The position numbers were made by a program, and so were the translations under genes. A stretch of DNA of 64,000 nucleotides from Hylemonella gracilis ATCC 19624 (GTDB taxonomy: Bacteria > Pseudomonadota > Gammaproteobacteria > Burkholderiales > Burkholderiaceae_C), in the NCBI RefSeq assembly GCF_000211835.1, contig NZ_AEGR01000018.1, positions 41,306-105,305 on the forward strand. The letters run 5' to 3'. Below, piece by piece: positions 17,649-28,720 of the stretch. The stretch's first letter is position 1. Each line of letters opens with the position of its first letter. Below the pieces are notes generated by a model that was given only the letters and a program-made list of their open reading frames with translations, made no database searches and was not told the origin of the DNA.

Positions 17649-19097
17649 ATGCGCAAAGAAACTGACTCCGCCCTTGCCCCCGACGCGCCGTTCGCGCTCA
17701 CGCCCGAGCTGCTGCGTCGCCACGACGTGAGCGGTCCGCGCTACACCTCCTACCCGACGGCGGACCGTTTCGTCGAGGCTTTCGGGCCGACGGACTACGC
17801 CCAGGCCCTGGGGCAGCGGGGCGGAGCGGGGGCCGGTGCCTTGCCGCTGTCGCTCTACGTGCACGTGCCGTTCTGCGAGTCGCTGTGCTACTACTGCGCC
17901 TGCAACAAGATCATCACCAAGCACCATGAGCGTGCGACGGAATACCTGCGCTACCTGGCCCGGGAGGTGGACTTGCATCTGGAGGCCTTGGGGGCGACGG
18001 CCGCGTCGGGCCACGCCCCCGCGATCAGCCAGTTGCATCTTGGCGGCGGCACGCCGACCTTCCTGAATGACGAAGAATTGCGCTCGCTCATGCGCATGCT
18101 GCAGCGTGCCTTTCACTTCACGCCCGGCGGCGAATACTCCATCGAGGTCGATCCGCGCACCATCGATCCCGCGCGTCTGGACGTTCTGGCCGAACTGGGC
18201 TTCAACCGCCTGAGCTTTGGCGTGCAAGATTTCGACCCCGCCGTGCAGAAGGCCGTGCACCGTGTTCAGCCCGCGCGCCAGGTCTTTGATTTGGTGGCGG
18301 CGGCGCGCGAACGCGGCTTTGAATCCATCAACATCGATCTCATCTACGGCCTGCCGCTGCAGACGCCGGAGTCCTTCGCGCGCACCCTGGACCAGGTGGG
18401 CGAATTGCGGCCGGACCGCATCGCGCTCTACGCCTACGCCCATTTGCCCGAGCGTTTCAAGCCGCAGCGGCGCATCGATGGCGCCCAATTGCCCGGCGCT
18501 GCGGCCAAGCTTGCCATGCTGTCGGACGCCTTGGCGCGCCTGCAAGGCTTGGGCTATGTCTACGTCGGCATGGATCACTTTGCCTTGCCGGGCGACGCCC
18601 TCGCAGTTGCGCAGCGCCAGGGCCGCCTGCACCGCAACTTCCAGGGTTACAGCACGCAGCCCGATTGCGACCTGATCGGGTTGGGCGTGTCCGCCATCGG
18701 GCGCATCGGCGCGACTTACAGCCAGAACGCCAAGACGCTGGAGGAGTATTACGACGCGCTGGACCGCGGCAGCTTCCCCGTGCAGCGGGGCTTGGCGCTC
18801 TCGCGCGATGACCTGGTACGGCGTTCCGTGATCATGGCCTTGATGTGCCAGGGTGAGCTGATGTTCGAGTCCATCAACCTGGCCTGGCTGATCGACTTCA
18901 AAACGTACTTCGCCGCCGAGTTGGCCATCCTGCGCGGCCTGGCCGAACAAGGGCTGGTCACGCTGGACCTCGACGAACGGCGCGGCGGCATTCAGGTCAC
19001 GCCCTTGGGCTGGTACTTCGTGCGCGCCATCGCCATGGTGTTTGACCGCTACCTGCAAGCCGACCGCAACCGCGCGCGTTTCTCGAAGATCCTTTGA
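17649..19097 (+). CDS. hemN: Oxygen-independent coproporphyrinogen III dehydrogenase HemN
   Basis: Radical SAM enzyme that decarboxylates coproporphyrinogen III to protoporphyrinogen IX without O2. The 482-residue product carries the cluster motif CESLCYYC (C76, C80, C83) followed by C85, the extra cysteine typical of true HemN. The N-terminal GPRYTSYPTADRF segment and the GVQDFDPAVQKAVHR stretch are HemN-specific, unlike HemW. Sitting downstream of a perfect FNR box, it should supply heme for the cbb3 oxidase at low oxygen. The TauE/SafE gene follows 14 nt later. Confidence 0.95.
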   Translation: MRKETDSALAPDAPFALTPELLRRHDVSGPRYTSYPTADRFVEAFGPTDYAQALGQRGGAGAGALPLSLYVHVPFCESLCYYCACNKIITKHHERATEYLRYLAREVDLHLEALGATAASGHAPAISQLHLGGGTPTFLNDEELRSLMRMLQRAFHFTPGGEYSIEVDPRTIDPARLDVLAELGFNRLSFGVQDFDPAVQKAVHRVQPARQVFDLVAAARERGFESINIDLIYGLPLQTPESFARTLDQVGELRPDRIALYAYAHLPERFKPQRRIDGAQLPGAAAKLAMLSDALARLQGLGYVYVGMDHFALPGDALAVAQRQGRLHRNFQGYSTQPDCDLIGLGVSAIGRIGATYSQNAKTLEEYYDALDRGSFPVQRGLALSRDDLVRRSVIMALMCQGELMFESINLAWLIDFKTYFAAELAILRGLAEQGLVTLDLDERRGGIQVTPLGWYFVRAIAMVFDRYLQADRNRARFSKIL

Positions 19098-19111
19098 GCC
19101 AGAATGCCGGC

Positions 19112-19945
19112 ATGTCATCCACCCTGGCCTTGACGGCACTGTTGATGGGGCTGGCCGGTGGGCCGCATTGCGTGGCCATGTGCGGCGCCGCCTGCGCGGG
19201 ATTGGCGCGTGCGGCGCGTGGTGCTGGTGCTGGTGCTGGTGCTGTTCAGACGGCGCAACAGCCGGTCCATTTCCAAGGCCGCACTTCGGGATCGCTGTCC
19301 GTCGTGGGTTCGTCAAGCACCGTCTTCTCCGATCTGCCCCTTGTGCTGTGGTTCCAACTGGGCCGGGTGCTGGGGTATGCGGCTCTGGGCGGACTCGCCG
19401 CAGCGTCGATGCAGGGCTTGGGCTGGTTGACGGTGCACTCCGCGGCCCTGCGCCCCGTGTGGTCGCTGCTGCATGTGGCGGCCATCGCCCTGGGGGTGGT
19501 CTTGTTCTGGCGCGCTGCTCAGCCGGTCTGGCTGGAGCAGGGCGCGCAGGCCTTGTGGCGGCGCGTTCAACGCCTGGTGCACCGCCGTTCATCCGACCCC
19601 GCTGCTCGGGGCGGTGGGGGAGCGGGTGTTGGTCTCCTCCTGATCGGCAGCCTGTGGGCCTTGCTGCCCTGTGGCCTGCTGTACTCCGCTTTGCTGGTGG
19701 CCACCCTCACGGGCCAAGCTTGGCAGGGCGCGGCCGTGATGGCCTTGTTTGCGCTGGGGACGGCGGTGTCGATGAGCTTGGGGCCGTGGTTGTGGCTGCG
19801 CCTGGGGCAGGGCGCCGATGGGCGCAGCCCGTTCTGGCAGAACCTGGGCGTGCGCCTTGCCGGGCTGACCCTGGCCCTCAGCTCGGCCTGGGCGCTCTGG
19901 ATGGGGCTGGCGCACGACACGGCGCCTTGGTGTTTGACTGTCTAG
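19112..19945 (+). CDS. TauE/SafE-type membrane protein (UreH-like domain) with HC-x3-C motif
   Basis: Integral membrane protein of 277 residues with about six spans. The first helix carries GGPHCVAMCGAACAG (H19, C20, C24), a pattern found in a branch of the family often encoded by cbb3 and copper loci. The family label sulfite exporter is inherited from TauE; here a role in copper or heme handling for the oxidase is my inference. The ATG at 19112 is the first good start, 14 nt after hemN, so the two are probably cotranscribed. A second copy of the half-domain pattern appears around LLPCGLLYSALLVATL (about 180-195). Confidence 0.8.
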   Translation: MSSTLALTALLMGLAGGPHCVAMCGAACAGLARAARGAGAGAGAVQTAQQPVHFQGRTSGSLSVVGSSSTVFSDLPLVLWFQLGRVLGYAALGGLAAASMQGLGWLTVHSAALRPVWSLLHVAAIALGVVLFWRAAQPVWLEQGAQALWRRVQRLVHRRSSDPAARGGGGAGVGLLLIGSLWALLPCGLLYSALLVATLTGQAWQGAAVMALFALGTAVSMSLGPWLWLRLGQGADGRSPFWQNLGVRLAGLTLALSSAWALWMGLAHDTAPWCLTV

Positions 19946-19973
19946 GGCCTTGCCTTAATGCGCAGCGCCGTCT

Positions 19974-20711
19974 TCAAGGGTCCAGCGCGCGCGATCGGAT
20001 CGTCAGCCGATAGCCATCGCGCAGGTTCAGCAGCTCGGTGTAGGCCGGCACCGCCGGAGCGCCGGAGCCCGAGCTGCCCGGTGAGTCGCTTTGGTACTGG
20101 ATCCGCACCACGGTCTCTTGCGCGTTCCCCCAAGTCGCTTGCAGGAGCCGGACTTGGGCCTCCTCCTTGAGCGTCCAGCCGGCGGGCAAGGCCGCGCGGA
20201 TGGACTCCGCGGGCCACAGAGCCAGCTGCAGCTCGGAGAGCACACGTTCGCTGCTCAGGCCGGAGGGCCACCAGATGGAGCGTTTCTCGCGTAACTGCGT
20301 GCCATCCCAATCCAGCACCGCCGCGGTCTGGCCCATGTAGAGCACGACCACGTGCAATGTGCTCGCATCGGCTTCGAGCACGACTTCGATCTGCCGCTTC
20401 ACCAGCTTCTGATTCTCGTCTCGGGCCTCGATGACGATGCGTTGTTCCAGCGCCAGGGTGCGTTGAAGTTCCGAAGGGGGCAAGCGCAGCAAGGGCATGA
20501 CCGCCGACGCGTCTGCCCCCTGGAAGGCGGGGGGCAAGGAAGCCGCGGCTGTTGGGGCGTTGCCGGGCTCCGGTCGCGCGTCGGCCGGCACCGTCACCGG
20601 TTGCAGCGTGCCGCAGCCGCCGAGTACAACCACAAGGAGCAGGAGTAGGGGCAGCACCGGGAGGCGCCATGCGGAATGACGTGGGTGAATCGCGAGCATG
20701 TTATGGCGCAT
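19974..20711 (-). CDS. DUF3261 family lipoprotein
   Basis: Predicted outer-membrane lipoprotein of 245 residues. The signal peptide ends in a lipobox (VVLGGC, C33 from this start). The mature part matches the DUF3261 pattern: QLRLPPSEL-like start, ALEQRIVIEARDENQKLVKRQIEVVLEAD, WDGTQLREKRSIWWP and a C-terminal RDGYRLTIRSRAL. The family usually lies in fatty-acid or aryl-polyene clusters and may resemble LolB-like carriers; none of those genes is here. An ATG at 20699 is an equally good start. It is transcribed divergently from dusA and converges with the TauE/SafE gene across 28 nt. Confidence 0.75.
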   Translation of the reverse strand: MRHNMLAIHPRHSAWRLPVLPLLLLLVVVLGGCGTLQPVTVPADARPEPGNAPTAAASLPPAFQGADASAVMPLLRLPPSELQRTLALEQRIVIEARDENQKLVKRQIEVVLEADASTLHVVVLYMGQTAAVLDWDGTQLREKRSIWWPSGLSSERVLSELQLALWPAESIRAALPAGWTLKEEAQVRLLQATWGNAQETVVRIQYQSDSPGSSGSGAPAVPAYTELLNLRDGYRLTIRSRALDP

Positions 20712-20766
20712 GATTCTAAAGACCCGGGTTCCAGTCCCGGGATCGATTGCTCGGGATAATCCGCAC

Positions 20767-21864
20767 ATGTCGCAGACCTTATTGAGTGAAACCGAGCCTC
20801 TATTTCAGGGGGGCGCATCCCCTTGGCGCATGTCCGTCGCCCCCATGATCGACTGGACCGACCGGCATTGCCGCTATTTCCACCGCCTGCTGAGCCGGCG
20901 CGCGCGCCTGTACACGGAGATGATCACCACCGGCGCCTTGCTGCATGGCGATGTGGCGCGCCATCTGCGTTTCGATGACGCTGAGCACCCGGTGGCCCTT
21001 CAGCTGGGTGGCAGTGAGCCGGCGGACCTCGCCGCCTGCGCTCGGCTGGGCGAGCAATGGGGCTATGACGAAATCAACCTCAACTGCGGCTGCCCCAGCG
21101 AGCGCGTGCAGCGCGGTGCGTTTGGTGCCTGTCTGATGGCCGAACCCCAGCTCGTGGCCGATTGCGTCAAGGCCATGCGAGATGCCCTTCAGAATCCAGA
21201 GCGCGTGCCCGTCACCGTGAAGCACCGCGTCGGCATCGACCGCGTCGAGCGTTACGACTTCGTGCGCGACTTCGTGGGCACCGTCGCCGAGGCGGGCTGC
21301 ACCACCTTCATCGTCCACGCCCGCAACGCCTGGCTCCAAGGCCTGAGTCCGAAGGAAAACCGTGAGATTCCGCCGCTGCGCTACGAATTCGTGCACCGGC
21401 TCAAGCGCGACTTTCCTTCGCTCAAAGTCGTGATCAACGGGGGCCTCACGAGCGACGCGCAGGTGCTGGAACAGTTGCAGGGTGCCGACTCGCCGCAGGC
21501 TGCGGCAGACCAGGCGGGTGGTGGGCCTGTTCCTTTGGACGGCGCGATGATCGGTCGCGAGGCGTACCACAACCCCTGGTGGCTGGCGTCCTGGGATCGC
21601 CTCTATTTCGGCGAGCCTGGATCTGCCGCCACGCGCGAGGACATCGAGGAGCGCATGGTGGATTACATGCTGCGCATGCAGGCCGAGGAAGGCCTGGGCT
21701 GGTACGGCATCGCGCGGCACATGTTGGGTCTGCGCCATGGTTTGCCCGGCGCGCGACGCTGGCGGCAGGTGTGGAGCGACCATCGCCTCAAGGGCGAGGA
21801 CCCGCGCCAAGTCATGGCCTTGGCGCACCAGGGCGTGGAGAGGGCCGAGCACGCAGGGGCGTGA
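20767..21864 (+). CDS. dusA: tRNA-dihydrouridine(20/20a) synthase DusA
   Basis: FMN-dependent reductase making dihydrouridine in the tRNA D-loop. 365 residues; APMIDWTDRHCRYF and the catalytic cysteine in NCGCPSERVQRGAFGACLM (C109) identify the DusA subgroup. GGLTSD and DGAMIGREAYHNPWWL form the FMN-phosphate site. Between these two lies an extra stretch rich in alanine, glycine and glutamine (GADSPQAAADQAGGGPVP) not expected in DusA. The ATG at 20767 follows a GATAAT hexamer at 20755-20760, so the mRNA may be leaderless or nearly so. It converges with dnaE. Confidence 0.93.
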   Translation: MSQTLLSETEPLFQGGASPWRMSVAPMIDWTDRHCRYFHRLLSRRARLYTEMITTGALLHGDVARHLRFDDAEHPVALQLGGSEPADLAACARLGEQWGYDEINLNCGCPSERVQRGAFGACLMAEPQLVADCVKAMRDALQNPERVPVTVKHRVGIDRVERYDFVRDFVGTVAEAGCTTFIVHARNAWLQGLSPKENREIPPLRYEFVHRLKRDFPSLKVVINGGLTSDAQVLEQLQGADSPQAAADQAGGGPVPLDGAMIGREAYHNPWWLASWDRLYFGEPGSAATREDIEERMVDYMLRMQAEEGLGWYGIARHMLGLRHGLPGARRWRQVWSDHRLKGEDPRQVMALAHQGVERAEHAGA

Positions 21865-21888
21865 CGGCGACGGCGACGGCGACAGCGA
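21864..21888 (+). repeat. Short GACGGC hexanucleotide repeat after dusA
   Basis: Three to four tandem copies of GACGGC/GACAGC lie directly after the dusA stop, followed by a GCAGGGC/GCCCTGC hairpin at 21903-21924 without a T-run. This is the whole gap between the convergent dusA and dnaE. Confidence 0.5.
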
Positions 21889-21936
21889 AGGCAGCTGGCA
21901 GGGCAGGGCAGGGGTCCGCCCTGCATCTCAGGCGGA

Positions 21937-24900
21937 CTACTCGTAGACCACCACCGCCTTGCCCTGATCGGCCTGCGCCATCCAGCCCGCGAGCGCCGCG
22001 TCGCTGGGGTAGAACTTGGTCTTCTCGTCTTCCGTCTTCAGCGCGGTCTGAAAGGTGCCGATGTTCGCGCTGCCCACTTTCAGCGTGAAACGCACGGGCA
22101 GGCCGCGCAGCAGCTCGCCTTGCTCGGTCATCTCGCGTTGCGGCGGGTGATCGGCCAGCAGTCGGCGCACATCGGGGTAGCGCCCCGAATTCAGGTTCAC
22201 GGCCACGCTCAGGTACTTGCCGAACCGGCAGCGTGCCGCTTCCAGGCTCCAGAGTTGGGTGACGTTGAGCTGCAGACCACCGGAGAAGCGGTCGGGCATG
22301 ACCTTGGCCGTGACGACGATGAGTTCATCGTCCTTCAGTAGGTTCTTGTTCGCGTTCAGCAGGGCCTCGTCCACCCGGGCGTCCAGCACCGCGCTTTTGT
22401 CATCCAGCTTGAACAGGGCCAAGCGTCCGCGCTGCCCATTGATCACGCGCAAGTCGCTGACGATGCCGGCCAGCAGCTGGGGTTCGCGCGTGTCGATCAG
22501 TTCGGCGAGTTCGCGCTTGGCGAAGCGCCGCACCTCGTGCGCGACTTCGTCGAACAGATGGCCCGAGAAATAGAAGCCCACGGCGGTCTTCTCGTGGCTC
22601 AGACGTTCCTTGACGCCCCAGGGCAGGGCCTCCACGAGTTCGGGCTCCTGCGTGCTCGATCCATGCGAGTCGCCGCCGTCGTCGGCCATGAGGTCGAACA
22701 GTCCGCCCTGGTTGGCGTTGGCGGCGGTGGCCGCGGCGAAGTCAAAGGCCCGGTCGGTGGAGGCCAGCAGCTCGGCGCGGTTGAGGTGCAGGCTGTCGAA
22801 GGCACCCGCTTTGATCAGGGCTTCGACCGTGCGCTTGTTGATGCGGGCGCGGTCGACACGCTTGCAGAAGTCGTACAGGCTCTTGAAGGGGCCGCACTCG
22901 GAACCTGCGGGACCTTCCCCACGTCCCTCGCGCGCCGCGACGATGGCCTCGATGGCCTGCTGGCCGGTGCCCTTGACGGCGCCCAGGCCGTAGCGGATCA
23001 CCGTGTCGGACACTGGCTCGAAGCGGTAGTGGCCGCGGTTCACGTCGGGCGGCTCGAAGTGCATGCCCATCTTCTGCGCGTCCTCGAACAACACCTTGAG
23101 CTTGTCGGTGTCGTCCATTTCCACGGTCATGTTGGCGCAGAAGAACTCGGCCGTGTAGTGCACCTTGAGCCAGGCCGTGTGGTAGGCCAGCAGCGAGTAG
23201 GCGGCGGCGTGCGACTTGTTGAAGCCGTAGCCCGCGAACTTCTCCATCAGGTCGAAGATCTCGTCGGCCTTGTCCTGGGCGATGCCGTTCTGCGCAGCGC
23301 CCTTGCGAAAGATTTCGCGATGCTGCGCCATCTCCTCGGCCTTCTTCTTGCCCATGGCACGGCGCAGCAAGTCGGCGCCACCCAGCGAGTAGCCGCCCAG
23401 GATCTGCGCGGTCTGCATCACCTGTTCCTGGTAGACCATGATGCCGTAGGTCTCGGACAGCATGTCGGCCACCAGCGGGTGGGGGTACTCGATCTCCTCG
23501 CGCCCGTGCTTGCGGGCCACGAAGCTGGGGATCAGGTCCATGGGGCCGGGCCGGTAGAGCGCGTTCAGGGCGATCAGGTCTTCCAGCCGCGTGGGTTTGG
23601 CGTCGCGCAGCATGCCCTGCATGCCGCGGCTTTCAAACTGGAACACGGCCTCGGTCTTGCCGTCCTGGAACAGCTGGTAGGTGGCCTTGTCGTCCAGCGG
23701 GATGGCCTCGAAGCTGAAGTGTTCCTGGCCCGGGTGCCGCTTCATGATGAACTCGCGCGCGATTTCCAGGATGGTCAGCGTGGCCAGACCCAGAAAGTCG
23801 AACTTCACCAGGCCCACGGCCTCCACGTCGTCCTTGTCGTACTGGCTCACGGCGGCGTCGCTGCCGGGCTGCTGGTAGAGCGGACAGAAGTCGGTCAGCT
23901 TGCCGGGCGCGATCAGCACGCCGCCCGCGTGCATGCCCACGTTGCGCGTCATGCCCTCGAGCTTTTGCGCCAGTTCGAGCAGGTTCTTGACCTCGTCTTC
24001 CTTGGCCTGGCGCTCGGCCAGCTCCGGCACCTCCTTGATCGCGCCGTCGATGGTGATGTGCTGGCCCGGTTTGTTGGGGATGAGCTTGCTGATGCCGTCG
24101 CAGAAGGTGTAGCTCATGTCCATCACGCGGCCCACGTCGCGGATGGCGGCGCGCGCGGCCATCGTGCCGAAGGTGGCGATCTGGCTCACGGCCTCGCGGC
24201 CGTAGCGTTCCTTCACGTACTCGATCACGCGGTCGCGGTTGGCCTGGCAGAAGTCGATGTCGAAGTCGGGCATCGAGACGCGCTCAGGGTTCAGGAAACG
24301 CTCGAACAGCAACTTGTACGCCAGTGGGTCGAGGTCGGTGATCTTGAGCGCGTAGGCCACGAGAGAACCGGCACCCGAGCCGCGGCCCGGCCCGACGGGG
24401 CAACCGTTGGCCTTGGCCCACTGGATGAAGTCCCCCACGATCAGGAAGTAGCCCGGGAAACCCATCTTGAGGATGGTGTTGATCTCGAACTCCAGCCGTT
24501 CGAGGTAGCGTGGACGTTCGGCGTCGCGCTTGGCCGGCTCGGGGTAGAGGTGGCTCAGGCGCTCTTCCAGGCCCTCGAGCGAGACCTTGCGGAAGTAGTC
24601 TTCCATCGACAGGCCGCCGGGGATGGGGAAGTTCGGCAGTTGCGGCTTGCCCAGCACCAGGGTGAGGTTGCAGCGTTTGCCGATTTCCAGCGTGTTGGCC
24701 AGGGCCGAGGGCAGGTCGGCGAACAGGGCCTGCATTTGCGCGGCGCTCTTGAAGTACTGTTCCTTGGTGAACTTGCGCACGCGGCGTGGGTTGCCCAGGA
24801 TCTCGCCCTCGGCGATGCAGACCCGGGCCTCGTGCGCCTCGTAGTCCTCCTCGGTCAGGAATTGCACGGGATGCGTGGCGACCACGGGCAGCTTCAGCCG

Positions 24901-25473
24901 GGCGGCCAACTGCACGGCGGCGTTCACGTGCACCTCGTCATCCGCGCGGCCCGCGCGTTGCAGTTCCAGGTAGAAGCGGTGTGGGAAGAGCGTGGCGAAC
25001 TGCAGCGCCAGGTCATGCGCGCGGGCCGTGTCGCCTTGCACCAGCGCCTGGCCCACGGCGCCTGTCTGCGCGCCGGACAGCACGATCAAGCCTTCGTGCA
25101 ATTCCTTCAGCCAGGCCAGCTTGACGATGGCCTGGGCCTTGTGGACGTTGCCGGTCCAGGCGCGGGCCAAGAGTTCGCTGAGGTTGAGGTAACCCTGCTT
25201 GTTCTGCACCAGCAGCAGCAGGCGGCTGGTCGCCAGGGGATCGGTGCCCAAGCCTTCGAGCACGATGTCGGCCCCGATCACGGGCTTGACGCCCTTGCCG
25301 CGCGCGGCCTTGTAGAACTTGATGGCCCCGAACAGGTTGTTCAGGTCGGTGATGGCCAGCGCGGGTTGCCCGTCCTTGGCCGCGGTGGCCACCACATCGT
25401 CCACGCGGGTGGCGCCATCGACGACGGAGAACTCGGTGTGGAGGCGGAGGTGGGCGAAGCTGGGCGTGGACAT
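21937..25473 (-). CDS. dnaE: DNA polymerase III subunit alpha
   Basis: Replicative polymerase catalytic subunit, 1178 residues, close to E. coli DnaE (1160). The N-terminal PHP domain begins FAHLRLHTEFSVVDG. The palm has the catalytic aspartates in MPDFDIDF near residue 400. Then come the finger and beta-binding regions (HhH segment around FNKSHAAAYSLLAYHTAWLK, clamp-binding and OB-fold towards the C-terminus). The start at 25473 is chosen because MSTPSFAHLRLHTEFS aligns with the family; the open frame extends 55 codons upstream through repeat DNA. It is a single-gene unit on the minus strand. Confidence 0.97.
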   Translation of the reverse strand: MSTPSFAHLRLHTEFSVVDGATRVDDVVATAAKDGQPALAITDLNNLFGAIKFYKAARGKGVKPVIGADIVLEGLGTDPLATSRLLLLVQNKQGYLNLSELLARAWTGNVHKAQAIVKLAWLKELHEGLIVLSGAQTGAVGQALVQGDTARAHDLALQFATLFPHRFYLELQRAGRADDEVHVNAAVQLAARLKLPVVATHPVQFLTEEDYEAHEARVCIAEGEILGNPRRVRKFTKEQYFKSAAQMQALFADLPSALANTLEIGKRCNLTLVLGKPQLPNFPIPGGLSMEDYFRKVSLEGLEERLSHLYPEPAKRDAERPRYLERLEFEINTILKMGFPGYFLIVGDFIQWAKANGCPVGPGRGSGAGSLVAYALKITDLDPLAYKLLFERFLNPERVSMPDFDIDFCQANRDRVIEYVKERYGREAVSQIATFGTMAARAAIRDVGRVMDMSYTFCDGISKLIPNKPGQHITIDGAIKEVPELAERQAKEDEVKNLLELAQKLEGMTRNVGMHAGGVLIAPGKLTDFCPLYQQPGSDAAVSQYDKDDVEAVGLVKFDFLGLATLTILEIAREFIMKRHPGQEHFSFEAIPLDDKATYQLFQDGKTEAVFQFESRGMQGMLRDAKPTRLEDLIALNALYRPGPMDLIPSFVARKHGREEIEYPHPLVADMLSETYGIMVYQEQVMQTAQILGGYSLGGADLLRRAMGKKKAEEMAQHREIFRKGAAQNGIAQDKADEIFDLMEKFAGYGFNKSHAAAYSLLAYHTAWLKVHYTAEFFCANMTVEMDDTDKLKVLFEDAQKMGMHFEPPDVNRGHYRFEPVSDTVIRYGLGAVKGTGQQAIEAIVAAREGRGEGPAGSECGPFKSLYDFCKRVDRARINKRTVEALIKAGAFDSLHLNRAELLASTDRAFDFAAATAANANQGGLFDLMADDGGDSHGSSTQEPELVEALPWGVKERLSHEKTAVGFYFSGHLFDEVAHEVRRFAKRELAELIDTREPQLLAGIVSDLRVINGQRGRLALFKLDDKSAVLDARVDEALLNANKNLLKDDELIVVTAKVMPDRFSGGLQLNVTQLWSLEAARCRFGKYLSVAVNLNSGRYPDVRRLLADHPPQREMTEQGELLRGLPVRFTLKVGSANIGTFQTALKTEDEKTKFYPSDAALAGWMAQADQGKAVVVYE

Positions 25474-25537
25474 ACGGTTGATTTTAGTCAAGCCACCTGG
25501 TCGGGATCGCGTTTCGTCAGGCCCCTGGGTTGGCGAA

Positions 25538-25778
25538 GCGCGAGCCGCGCGCTGCGGCCAGAGCGCTCCTGCGGGGGTGGTCTGCTTCGCAGACTCCGCA
25601 TCGCCAGGACCCTGCACGCCTTGTCCGGCATAACTCACTGCGCGCTTTCAGCGCTCCGTTCAAACACGATGCCGGAAATCAGATGCACGATGCGCCGCAC
25701 TTGCGGCGCACAAGGTGTGCAGGGTCCTGACGATGCCACCCCCGAAATCGCGCCCTGACCGCAGCGCGCGGCTCGCGC
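25538..25778. repeat. Large imperfect inverted repeat between dnaE and rpoD
   Basis: Left arm 25538-25624 and right arm 25710-25778 are reverse complements with few mismatches. The left arm has an extra block of about 17 nt that is itself a hairpin (TCTGC-TTC-GCAGA). Shared cores include GCGCGAGCCGCGCGCTGCGG and CAGGACCCTGCAC. The 85-nt centre holds a perfect TGCGCCGCA-CT-TGCGGCGCA hairpin (25691-25710). No coding potential is evident. It could be a REP/MITE-like element or a remnant of one. Confidence 0.8.
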
Positions 25779-25888
25779 AGGACAGGCGGGTACCGTTCTG
25801 ATGGCGCGAAGTCGGCGCAGCTGACCGGCCCCGCATGAGCGCCCTGGCGCGGGGCATGGCTCGCGCAACCGCCAAGCAAGCGGCCAAG

Positions 25889-25914
25889 AAAAAGCCCGCA
25901 TCAACGATGCGGGC
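25889..25914 (-). terminator. Rho-independent terminator of rpoD
   Basis: On the minus strand GCCCGCATC-GTT-GATGCGGGC is a perfect 9-bp stem followed by TTTTTC, about 47 nt after the rpoD stop. Confidence 0.9.
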
Positions 25915-25960
25915 CTTCGGCGCAGAGCGCTGAGACAGGCTCAGCGCTGGCGGCGTTTGA

Positions 25961-28315
<2,355 letters not shown>

Positions 28316-28720
28316 GGGTCTACCTCTGGACAACAACCTGGGGACACAAACTTCAAAAACACGGACAAACGAGAAAGAAAACGCAAAAACACGACCGAAG
28401 ACAGCAGCGCTGATCGCGCAACCGGTGCGGCAAGGGACAAAGGAAGTTATCGGCAGCCCGCCTGGGCGCGTTAAGTGCCAGGCGCGGACTTGAATACCTT
28501 CCTCAGGCGGCAAGATGGGAGGGCGAACATTTGGTGTGCAGTCCTTGCGGTGAGCCCCGTTGACGGGGATGGCCCACTTGCTGTGTTGACTGTGCGCGTG
28601 TTGGCTACAGTCGGCCTGGACCGGAGGTGCTGCTGTCGCTCTTGCCGGAGAGTCTGTGCCGTGGATTATACCCGCGTCGACCCGAAAACCCAGCATTGAT
28701 GCGGATTTGCGGGGGATAGC
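28316..28720. other. Gene-free leader region of rpoD
   Basis: 405 nt between dnaG and rpoD (both minus strand). The 100 nt next to rpoD are adenine-rich on the + strand, so the rpoD leader is pyrimidine-rich. I see no RNA gene, strong hairpin terminator or clear sigma-70 promoter. It probably holds rpoD promoter(s), which in other bacteria include a heat-shock promoter, but none can be pointed to with confidence. Confidence 0.5.

Larger units (their letters stand above)
25474..25960. other. Gene-free interval dnaE-rpoD
   Basis: 487 nt with the dnaE leader (25474-25537), the large inverted repeat, about 110 nt without visible features, and the rpoD terminator at 25889-25914. Short open frames in it are made of the repeat read in several frames and are not supported as genes. 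Confidence 0.7.

Noticed and set aside
20721..20744. CCCGGG-N7-CCCGGG with a T-arm-like sequence, possible tRNA fragment
   Set aside because: No acceptor, D-arm or anticodon arm nearby; probably part of the divergent promoter region.
22537..25758. Open frame of 1073 codons antisense to dnaE
   Set aside because: Shadow of a GC-rich gene: composition is dominated by H, V, G, L and Q typical of the reverse complement, with no family, while the opposite strand encodes complete DnaE.
25635..25904. Small open frames in the dnaE-rpoD spacer
   Set aside because: They translate the two arms of the inverted repeat, which explains the repeated peptide strings; no start signals.
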